Assembly (NCBI GenBank): GCA_003506895.1 | Contig: DNXO01000110.1 | Coordinates: forward strand, 1 to 22,178 | Origin: Acetobacteraceae bacterium | Lineage (GTDB): Bacteria; Pseudomonadota; Alphaproteobacteria; Acetobacterales; Acetobacteraceae | Reading direction: 5' to 3' | DNA length: 22,178 nt | In this document: positions 16,640 to 22,178 of the stretch, in pieces | Layout: the number at the start of each line of letters is the position of its first letter | Numbering within the stretch: the first letter of the stretch is position 1 | Program-made: the position numbers and the translations under genes | Notes under the pieces: model-generated | What the model was told of the DNA's origin: nothing | Seen by the model: only the letters and a program-made list of their open reading frames with translations | The model's database searches: none

Positions 16640-17395
16640 CTATCCCAAAGCCGAGATAACGCCCGCCAGCAACCCGGGATCGCCCACCGCGATGACCCGC
16701 CCGTCACCATCCGTCCGAGGCGGCTGACCATGCCAATCGGTTAGCCGCCCGCCCGCACCCTCGATCACCGGCAGCAAGGCTGCCCAATCCCACGGCTTCA
16801 GGTCGCACTCCACGATCACGTCGATCTGGCCGAGGGCCAAAAGACCGTAAGCGTAGCAATCACCGCCCCAGTAGTTCCGCCGCACCAACGGCGTCAGTTT
16901 ATGAAATCTCGACAGATCGTCGCCGAACATTTCCGGACTGGTCGCCGACAACTCCGCATGTGCCAGTAAGGGACAGGCACGGGTGCCGACCCGCCCGCCC
17001 AACGGGCCGGTGAACACAGTCCGGCGACCAAAGGCCCCGATCCAGCGCTCCCCGGTCACCGGCTGGTCGATGATGCCGACGACAGGCTTGTCCCCATCGA
17101 GCAGTGCCACCAGGCAACCGAATGTTGGCCGGCCGGTGATGAACGCCCGTGTGCCGTCGATCGGGTCAAGCACCCACCGCAACCTGGCCTCGGGCCGCTC
17201 CAGTCCAAACTCCTCGCCCAGGATGCCGCATTCCGGGCAGTCACGCGCCAAAACCGACCGCATCGCCAGTTCGGCATTGCGATCGGCGATGGTGACGGGC
17301 GATTGGTCGGATTTCAGGTCGGCGGCGACCGAGCCGCGAAAATGCGGTCGGATCGCCGTGCCCGCAGCGTCGGCGGCGGCCATCGCCGCCGCCAC
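16640..17395 (-). CDS. hisN: Inositol monophosphatase family, HisN-like histidinol-phosphatase
   Basis: This protein of 251 residues (259 if started at CTG 17419) belongs to the Mg2+-dependent inositol monophosphatase superfamily. The metal-binding motifs are complete: GEEFGLE, DPIDGTRAFITGRPTFG and WDWAALLPVIEGAGGRLTDW. The ITGRPTFG block after DPIDGT and the overall sequence resemble the alphaproteobacterial histidinol-phosphatase HisN more than SuhB or CysQ, so removal of phosphate from histidinol phosphate in histidine synthesis is the best guess; 3'-phosphoadenosine or inositol phosphate remain possible. GTG 17395 is the first standard start that fits the family N-terminus, yet LIADLDRY just before it also looks coded and is preceded by no ATG, GTG or TTG in range. 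It overlaps or abuts the cytochrome c gene on the same strand and is probably co-transcribed with it. Confidence 0.82.
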   Translation of the reverse strand: MAAAMAAADAAGTAIRPHFRGSVAADLKSDQSPVTIADRNAELAMRSVLARDCPECGILGEEFGLERPEARLRWVLDPIDGTRAFITGRPTFGCLVALLDGDKPVVGIIDQPVTGERWIGAFGRRTVFTGPLGGRVGTRACPLLAHAELSATSPEMFGDDLSRFHKLTPLVRRNYWGGDCYAYGLLALGQIDVIVECDLKPWDWAALLPVIEGAGGRLTDWHGQPPRTDGDGRVIAVGDPGLLAGVISALG

Positions 17396-17415
17396 ATAAC
17401 GGTCGAGGTCTGCTA

Positions 17416-17955
17416 TCAGGGCAGCGGAACCGGGTTGGCTGACAGGCTCCGCAGGTAGGCAATAACATCCGCCCGTTGCTGATCGTTGTTGATGCCCGCG
17501 AACGCCATCCGTGTGCCCTGGACGTACGCCGACGGCTTCTTCAACCAGGCGTTCAGTTCGTCGAACGTCCAGTTGCCGGTCTTCGCCTTCAGGCCGGCCG
17601 AGTAGTTGAAGCCTTCCATGTGGCCGTGTGGCCCACCCACAACGCCATAAAGGTTCGGGCCGACGCCGGCTTTCCCGCCCTCGTTGACCGTGTGGCAAGA
17701 GCTGCAGAGCTTCTTCACCGTCGATTCGCCGGTCGCGACATCGGCCTTGGCCAGCAGCGGGGCGATCGGCGGCAGTTCTTCCTGCTTCGGCGCGCCCGCC
17801 GCCGGCTCAGCCGTCGGGGCGCCCTGGATGGCGATCGCCAGCTTTTCCGGCCGCTCCTCGGTGACCAGGTGCATTCCGATCAGCCCCGTGAGAAAAAACA
17901 CGATGCCAGCCACAAGAACCGCCGCCATGCCCTTGTTGAGTTCCATGCTATCCAT
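17416..17955 (-). CDS. Membrane-anchored class I cytochrome c (CycM-like)
   Basis: This 179-residue protein has an N-terminal uncleaved anchor (MAAVLVAGIVFFLTGLIGMH, ~9-28), an Ala/Pro-rich linker (~40-70) and one class I heme domain. CSSCH is the covalent heme site, GPNLYGVVGGPHG follows as in cytochromes c2/c552, and M in GTRMAFAG is the distal ligand. This resembles CycM of alphaproteobacteria, which carries electrons from the bc1 complex to the cytochrome aa3 oxidase at the periplasmic face. Start chosen at ATG 17955 (MDSMELNKG); ATG 17946 fits family N-termini equally well. The open frame continues to 18039, but that stretch has no family character. Its stop overlaps the phosphatase gene region, and it diverges from kdsB. 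Confidence 0.9.
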   Translation of the reverse strand: MDSMELNKGMAAVLVAGIVFFLTGLIGMHLVTEERPEKLAIAIQGAPTAEPAAGAPKQEELPPIAPLLAKADVATGESTVKKLCSSCHTVNEGGKAGVGPNLYGVVGGPHGHMEGFNYSAGLKAKTGNWTFDELNAWLKKPSAYVQGTRMAFAGINNDQQRADVIAYLRSLSANPVPLP

Positions 17956-18033
17956 GCAGCCAAGCTTTCCCGATCGCAGAGGGGGCACCCGGACCCCGAT
18001 TGAATAGACGCGAACACACGCGCCGACCCGCCG

Positions 18034-18062
18034 TTGCACGGCGACAAGCGCATCCGTAAGCT
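18034..18062 (+). promoter_or_regulatory. Candidate sigma-70 promoter for kdsB operon
   Basis: TTGCAC (18034-18039) and TAAGCT (18057-18062) are separated by 17 bases, about 92 bases before the kdsB start. The -35 box is good (5/6) and the -10 weak. It lies in the 199-base divergent region with the cytochrome c gene, which has no other candidate as clean. Confidence 0.35.
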
Positions 18063-18154
18063 AGCCGCACCATAGGGAAACGAAACCGCCTCTTCAACCC
18101 ACGTCGGGAACGCTTTTCGCGATACCGGCCACTCAAAGCCAGGAAGCCGCTTCA

Positions 18155-18883
18155 TTGAACCCGATTGTCGTGATCCCCGCCCGCATGGCCGCCACGCGCC
18201 TGCCCGGCAAGCCGCTGGCCACCATTAACGGCAAGCCCATGATCGTGCATATGCTGGAGCGTGCGCGGGAGGCCGATATCGGGCCCGTGGCGGTGGCCTG
18301 CGGCGATCCCGAGATCGCGGCGGTCGTGCGGGCGGCGGGCGGAAGCGCGGTGTTGACCGATCCGGCGTTGCCGTCGGGGTCGGATCGCGTTCATGCCGCG
18401 CTGGCCGAACTGGACCCTGACGGCAGGCACGACGTGGTGATCAACCTTCAAGGCGACTTTCCAACCATGGCCCCCGTGGGCCTGCGCCTGGTCATCACTC
18501 CCCTTGCCGACGCCAACATTGACATCGGCACCCTGGTCGTCCCAATTCGCGACGAAGCCGAGGCCAACACCGCGTCCTTCGTTAAGGCGGCCTGCGCCTT
18601 CGCGGACGGGCAGACGATCGCGCCGGCGCTGTATTTCTCCCGCCAGCCTATCCCTTGGGGACCTGGACCGCGCTGGCACCATATCGGCATTTACGCTTAT
18701 CGGCGGGCGGCTCTCGACCGCTTCGTCTCGCTGCCGCCAAGCCCGTTGGAGCGGCGCGAGAGCCTTGAACAATTGCGGGCGCTGGAGGACGGAATGCGGA
18801 TCGCCTGCGTACGGATGGAACACGGCCCCTTCGGGGTGGACACGCCCGAAGACCTGGAACGGGCACGGGCGCTGCTCGCATGA
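18155..18883 (+). CDS. kdsB: 3-deoxy-manno-octulosonate cytidylyltransferase (CMP-Kdo synthetase)
   Basis: This 242-residue enzyme activates Kdo with CTP to CMP-Kdo, the sugar donor for the LPS inner core, in the cytoplasm. Family blocks are IPARMAATRLPGKPL (~6-20), INLQGDFPTM (~96-105, the QGDEP/QGDLP motif), HIGIYAYRRAALDRF (~177-191), LERRESLEQLRALE and FGVDTPEDLERA near the C-terminus. Length matches the usual ~245. The start is TTG 18155 with AGGAAG 8 bases upstream; no ATG fits the N-terminal signature. The E of QGDEP reads F here, while alphaproteobacterial enzymes often have L at this place. Its stop overlaps the prephenate dehydratase start as ATGA, so the two are translated together. 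Confidence 0.93.
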   Translation: MNPIVVIPARMAATRLPGKPLATINGKPMIVHMLERAREADIGPVAVACGDPEIAAVVRAAGGSAVLTDPALPSGSDRVHAALAELDPDGRHDVVINLQGDFPTMAPVGLRLVITPLADANIDIGTLVVPIRDEAEANTASFVKAACAFADGQTIAPALYFSRQPIPWGPGPRWHHIGIYAYRRAALDRFVSLPPSPLERRESLEQLRALEDGMRIACVRMEHGPFGVDTPEDLERARALLA

Positions 18884-19746
18884 CCCAGTCTGGCAACACG
18901 GGCGCCATTTCGTTTCAGGGCGTCCCCGGCGCTTACTCCGACCTGGCTTGCCGCAACGCCTACCCGGCGATGAAGACCCTGCCCTGCCCATCGTTCGAAG
19001 CCGCGATCGACGCGGTGCGCGAGGGCGCGGCCACGCTGGGCATGCTGCCCTGTGAAAACAGCCTGGCGGGCCGCGTGTCGGACATCCACCATTTGCTGCC
19101 CGATTCCGGCCTGTTCATCATCGGCGAGCAGTTTCAGCGGGTCGAGCACTGCCTGTTGGGTGTCAAAGGGGCGACGATCGCCGACATCAAGCGCGCGCAT
19201 TCCCACACCGTCGCACTTGGCCAGATCCGCCGCATCCTGGCCGAGCTTCGGCTGACACCCGTGGTGGAAGCCGATACCGCGGGCGCCGCGCAACTGGTCG
19301 CTGAATGGGGCCGGAAAGAGGATGCGGCCATCGCGTCGTCCCTGGCAGCGGAGATCTATGGACTCCAGATCCTGCGCGCCAACGTCGAGGACGCTGCCCA
19401 TAACACAACGCGCTTCTACGTCGTGGCGCCGAAGCCGGCCGCCGTCGATCCGGCGACTCCGAACCTGATGACCACCTTCGTCTTCCGCGTCCGCAACGTC
19501 CCGGCGGCGCTTTACAAGGCGCTGGGCGGGTTCGCCACCAACGGCGTCAACATGACCAAGCTGGAAAGCTACATGATGAACGGCGAGTTCACGGCGACCC
19601 AGTTTCTGTGCGACGTCGAAGGTCACCCAGAGCACCCCGGCCTGCGCCGCGCGCTGGAAGAATTGTCGTTCTTCTCCACCGAAGTCCGGGTTTTGGGCGT
19701 CTATCCGATGGCGGCATTTCGGTTGGCCCAAGGGGCTGGCAATTGA
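18880..19746 (+). CDS. pheA: Prephenate dehydratase with ACT domain
   Basis: This 288-residue monofunctional enzyme converts prephenate to phenylpyruvate in phenylalanine synthesis. The catalytic domain runs from ISFQGVPGAYSDLA (~9-22) through MLPCENSLAGRVSDIHHLL (~55-73) to the diagnostic NTTRFYVV (175-182). The ACT regulatory domain (~200-275) has GGFATNGVNMTKLESYM, the alphaproteobacterial form of the ESRP phenylalanine-binding motif, so feedback inhibition by phenylalanine is expected. No chorismate mutase domain is present. It starts at the ATGA overlap with kdsB and ends in a TTGA overlap with the hydratase gene. The kdsB-pheA pairing is recalled as common in Rhodospirillales and Rhizobiales. 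Confidence 0.95.
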   Translation: MTQSGNTGAISFQGVPGAYSDLACRNAYPAMKTLPCPSFEAAIDAVREGAATLGMLPCENSLAGRVSDIHHLLPDSGLFIIGEQFQRVEHCLLGVKGATIADIKRAHSHTVALGQIRRILAELRLTPVVEADTAGAAQLVAEWGRKEDAAIASSLAAEIYGLQILRANVEDAAHNTTRFYVVAPKPAAVDPATPNLMTTFVFRVRNVPAALYKALGGFATNGVNMTKLESYMMNGEFTATQFLCDVEGHPEHPGLRRALEELSFFSTEVRVLGVYPMAAFRLAQGAGN

Positions 19747-20513
19747 TCCGGACCGAGGTCCATGGCGGTTGGCGCCGTCTGGTGCTGGACCGGCCGGCGA
19801 AGCTCAACGCACTGACCACGGATATGATCACGGGCTTGCTGGCCGCGATCGACGCCGCTGAAGCGGACTCCGCTTGCCGCGCCGTTGTGTTGACCGGCGA
19901 GGGACGCGGTTTTTGCGCGGGCCAGGAAGTCGGTTCGGATTTCATGCCCGGACCGAATGGCCCGCCCGACCTGCACGCGCTGGCCGATCGGTATCATCAT
20001 GAAGTCGTGCGCAGAGTCCGGGCGTCCCGCCTGCCGTTCATTGGGGCGGTGAATGGGGTGGCGGCCGGGGCGGGCGCCAGCTTTGCACTGGCCTGCGATA
20101 TCGTTCTGGCCGCCCGGTCCGCCGTGTTCGTTCAAGCCTTCATCCGGATCGGCCTGGTACCGGACAGTGGCGCCACCTACTTCCTGACCCATCTGGTCGG
20201 CGACGCCAGGGCGCGTGCTTTGGCGATGCTGGGCGATGCGATCGACGCGGAAACCGCCGAACGCTGGGGGATGATCTGGAAAGCGGTGGACGACGCGTCG
20301 TTGGCGTCGGAGGCCGAGACGCTGGCTGTTCGCCTGGCCGGGGCGCCCGCCGGCGCGCTTGCGGGCATCAAGACCTTGTTCGCCGGCGCGGGGCATAACT
20401 CCCTGCATCAGCAGCTTGATCTGGAAGCGAAGCTGCAAGGTGTGGCCGGCCGGTCGGCTGACTTCGCCGAGGGCGTAAAGGCCTTTCAGGAAAAGCGGCC
20501 GCCGCGTTTCTGA
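19743..20513 (+). CDS. Enoyl-CoA hydratase/isomerase family protein, PaaG-like
   Basis: This 256-residue crotonase-fold protein has GRGFCAGQEV and NGVAAGAGASFALACDIVLAA, which form the CoA oxyanion hole, and GLVPDSGATYFLTHLVG with D141 at the position of the catalytic Asp of PaaG-type isomerases. The usual crotonase Glu pair is not obvious, which favours isomerase (2-(1,2-epoxy-dihydrophenyl)acetyl-CoA isomerase-like) over a simple hydratase. The start is TTG 19743, overlapping the pheA stop as TTGA; the frame is open upstream but that part is shadow of pheA. C-terminal FAEGVKAFQEKRPPRF is typical. No other paa genes are nearby, so a role in phenylacetate breakdown is unproven. Confidence 0.88.
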   Translation: MIRTEVHGGWRRLVLDRPAKLNALTTDMITGLLAAIDAAEADSACRAVVLTGEGRGFCAGQEVGSDFMPGPNGPPDLHALADRYHHEVVRRVRASRLPFIGAVNGVAAGAGASFALACDIVLAARSAVFVQAFIRIGLVPDSGATYFLTHLVGDARARALAMLGDAIDAETAERWGMIWKAVDDASLASEAETLAVRLAGAPAGALAGIKTLFAGAGHNSLHQQLDLEAKLQGVAGRSADFAEGVKAFQEKRPPRF

Positions 20514-20548
20514 CCGGCGGCACAATCAAGGCCGCCACACCGAACCGG

Positions 20549-20573
20549 GTAACTTTCGTCCACCTGATGCGTT
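20549..20573 (+). promoter_or_regulatory. Candidate EcfG-type general stress promoter
   Basis: GTAAC (20549-20553), a 16-base spacer and CGTT (20570-20573) match the alphaproteobacterial EcfG promoter form GGAAC-N16/17-CGTT in eight of nine positions. The start codon of the PRC-barrel gene follows 28 bases later. PRC-barrel genes are frequent members of the general stress regulon, which supports the reading. Confidence 0.4.
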
Positions 20574-20601
20574 CCTGCCGTACCAGCGAAAGGAACAATG
20601 C

Positions 20602-20988
20602 ATGGCAAGTCTTGACGACACCAACAATCCCTCAGGCAACCTGATCGCAGCCAATCAGGTCCGGGGGACCAGCGTTTACGACACGAAGCTGGAGAAGCTC
20701 GGTTCGGTCGAGGACGTCATGATCGACAAGGCGACCGGCCGGATCGCTTACGCCGTATTGAGTTTCGGAGGTTTCCTGGGCATCGGCGATCGCTACTATC
20801 CCCTGCCTTGGGAGAAATTGAGCTACAATACCGAGGTTGGCGGCTACGTCGTCGATATCGGCCGCGAGGTCCTGGAAGGGGCGCCGTCGTTCACGGATGA
20901 GGCGACAGCGTCGTGGAACGACGATGCCTGGGGACGCAACGTGTACTCCTATTACGGCGTGCATCCCTACTGGGACCTGATCCCCTGA
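20602..20988 (+). CDS. PRC-barrel domain protein
   Basis: This 128-residue protein is one PRC-barrel: LIAANQVRGTSVYDTKLEKLGSV (split here as positions ~14-36), DVMIDKATGRIAYAVLSFGG, GIGDRYYPLPWEKLSY and GYVVDIGREVLEGAPSF. The C-terminal tail (~100-128) is acidic and aromatic. PRC-barrels occur in photosynthetic reaction centre H subunits and RimM; short stand-alone forms are stress-linked proteins of unknown mechanism. No signal peptide or membrane helix. AAAGGAA lies about 10 bases before ATG 20602. It stands as its own unit, with a possible EcfG promoter upstream and a hydroxyacid dehydrogenase 70 bases downstream. Confidence 0.9.
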   Translation: MASLDDTNNPSGNLIAANQVRGTSVYDTKLEKLGSVEDVMIDKATGRIAYAVLSFGGFLGIGDRYYPLPWEKLSYNTEVGGYVVDIGREVLEGAPSFTDEATASWNDDAWGRNVYSYYGVHPYWDLIP

Positions 20989-21058
20989 ATCTTGCCCCCG
21001 CGCTGCGCGCGTGCTTGGAATCCGCCATCGCGCGACGCGCCGATAAGGGAGGAAACGA

Positions 21059-22105
21059 GTGGCCAAGTTCAAAATAGCGACCCCCGCCGGGGCCAGCTTC
21101 AGCATCGCGGGCGGCGGTTACGATTACGAGATGGAAGCGCTGGAGGGCATCGACGCGGAGATCATCGAAGGCCCGGCGGATGAGGATGGCTTCATCAAGT
21201 TCGCCGTGGACGCCGACGCGGTTTACGCCAAGGGCATGCGCTTCACCAGGAAGGTCGTCGAATCCCTGCCGGCGCAATGCCGCGCCATCGTCCTGGGCAG
21301 CGTCGGCGTTGACAGCGTTGATGTGGCGGCGGCCACCGCGCGCGGCATGCCGGTGACGAACTGCCCGGACACGTTCATCGAGGAAGTCGCCGATCACGCA
21401 ATGATGCTGCTGCTCGCGGCCCACCGCCGGACGCTGGAACAGGACCGCATGGTGCGCGAAGGCCGCTGGCGTGAAGGCCGCCCGGCCTTGCTGCAAATCC
21501 CTCGCCTGATGGGTTTGACTCTCGGTCTGATCGCCTTCGGCCATGTCGCACGCGCGGTCGCGAAGCGGGCGAAGCCGTTCGGTCTGCGGGTGATCGCCTT
21601 TGATCCGTTCATCGAGGAACTGGTCATGGTTGAGCACGGCGTGCTGCCGGTGACGCTGGAAGACGTCCTGTCGCAATCCGACTTCGTATCGATGCACGCG
21701 CCCGCGACGCCTGAGGCCGAGGGTATGCTGATGGAAAAGCATTTCCGCCTGATGAAGAAAACCGCTGTCTTCATCAACACCGGCCGCGGCCCCACGGTGC
21801 AAGAGTCGGCTCTGATCAAGGCGCTGTCCGAAGGCTGGATCGCCCATGCCGGCCTGGACGTGCTGGAAGTCGAGCCGCCCGGACACAACAACCCGATCCT
21901 AAGTATGCCAAACGTGACGCTGTCGGCGCACACGGCCTCCGCCTCGGCGAGGTTCGATCCGGCACGCAAGCGGCATGTCGGGCGGGAACTGGGGCTGGTG
22001 CTGAGCGGAAAGTGGCCGATGAGCTGCGTCAATCCGGCGGTCTTGATGAAGTCGGACCTGCGCCGTTGGCAACCCATTTCGATGGAGCGTGGACCGAATA
22101 GCTAA
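21059..22105 (+). CDS. D-2-hydroxyacid dehydrogenase (SerA/CtBP-like)
   Basis: This 348-residue NAD(P)-dependent oxidoreductase has the standard D-isomer layout. The substrate-binding domain flanks a central Rossmann domain beginning at LGLIAFGHVARAV (~156-168). Catalytic residues are all visible: R in INTGRGPTVQ (~240-249), E in VLEVEPPG (~266-273) and H in SAHTAS (~289-294). IVLGSVGVDSVDVAAATARG (~81-100) and ADHAMMLLLAAHRR are typical of the phosphoglycerate dehydrogenase/CtBP branch. There is no ACT domain, so it is not the classic regulated SerA; the substrate could be 3-phosphoglycerate, glyoxylate, hydroxypyruvate or another 2-oxo acid. The start is GTG 21059 with GGAGGA 6 bases upstream. 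The second glycine of GxGxxG is Ala. Confidence 0.9.
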   Translation: MAKFKIATPAGASFSIAGGGYDYEMEALEGIDAEIIEGPADEDGFIKFAVDADAVYAKGMRFTRKVVESLPAQCRAIVLGSVGVDSVDVAAATARGMPVTNCPDTFIEEVADHAMMLLLAAHRRTLEQDRMVREGRWREGRPALLQIPRLMGLTLGLIAFGHVARAVAKRAKPFGLRVIAFDPFIEELVMVEHGVLPVTLEDVLSQSDFVSMHAPATPEAEGMLMEKHFRLMKKTAVFINTGRGPTVQESALIKALSEGWIAHAGLDVLEVEPPGHNNPILSMPNVTLSAHTASASARFDPARKRHVGRELGLVLSGKWPMSCVNPAVLMKSDLRRWQPISMERGPNS

Positions 22106-22161
22106 GGGATTCGGTTATTACCAATCCGCCGAAAGACTGACGCCCCGGCAACTGATACCAG

Positions 22162-22176
22162 CGGCCCAAAGGGCCG
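22162..22176 (+). terminator. Hairpin CGGCCC-AAA-GGGCCG at the window edge
   Basis: A perfect 6-bp GC stem with a 3-base loop lies 57 bases after the dehydrogenase stop. The window ends two bases later, so a T-tract cannot be checked. It may be a terminator or part of a longer repeat. Confidence 0.35.
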
Positions 22177-22178
22177 AC

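Noticed and set aside
17956..18039. Possible tRNA 3' end on the complement (TTCAATC loop followed by GGGGT and CCGGGTGCCCC; frame reads VRVPPL)
   Set aside because: The T-stem does not pair well and no matching 5' acceptor CACCCGG lies about 70 bases upstream, so no tRNA can be folded.
1..22178. CRISPR array, rRNA, intact transposase or toxin-antitoxin pair
   Set aside because: No regularly spaced repeats, rRNA-like stretch, DDE/serine recombinase motif or paired small genes were seen on either strand.

Overview
The window is high-GC (roughly two thirds G+C by eye) Gram-negative chromosome with ordinary dense bacterial gene packing. The protein styles point to an alphaproteobacterium, most likely Rhodospirillales/Acetobacteraceae: a fused ~1,140-residue indolepyruvate ferredoxin oxidoreductase, an alphaproteobacterial-type short prephenate dehydratase, a split XdhC pair beside a CoxE-type VWA protein, and a membrane-anchored class I cytochrome c. 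The taxon is an inference from recalled family styles, not a search.

Layout. (1) 1-311: no intact gene, but the debris of a small exported glycine-rich protein. (2) 312-4273, + strand: a tightly coupled molybdenum-hydroxylase maturation operon (CoxE-like VWA protein, XdhC N-half, XdhC C-half, and a molybdopterin-binding/MobA-like fusion). No catalytic Mo-hydroxylase subunits lie in the window. (3) 4274-8398: an accessory-looking island of visibly lower GC. It holds one giant all-helical protein of unknown function (4658-8119, - strand) and a decayed reading frame beside it. (4) 8399-12445: a fused indolepyruvate ferredoxin oxidoreductase (-) divergent from an Lrp/AsnC regulator (+), with two perfect palindromes in the shared intergenic region. 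(5) 12516-15947, +: a polytopic membrane protein paired with a membrane-anchored six-hairpin glycosidase-like protein, probably acting on envelope or extracellular glycan. (6) 16170-16580, +: an orphan receiver-only response regulator. (7) 16640-17955, -: a membrane-anchored cytochrome c followed by a HisN-like phosphatase whose start overlaps it. (8) 18155-20513, +: kdsB, a prephenate dehydratase and an enoyl-CoA hydratase/isomerase, joined by 4-base stop/start overlaps. (9) 20602-22105, +: a PRC-barrel protein preceded by a possible EcfG-type stress promoter, then a D-2-hydroxyacid dehydrogenase.

Most of the window is core metabolism: aromatic amino acid turnover (pheA, IOR, possibly the PaaG-like hydratase), Kdo/LPS synthesis, histidine or inositol phosphate removal, and cofactor maturation. 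The strongest candidate for something undescribed is the solitary ~1,150-residue helical-repeat protein in the low-GC island. The second is the membrane protein/toroid glycosidase pair. No rRNA, tRNA, CRISPR array or intact transposase was seen.
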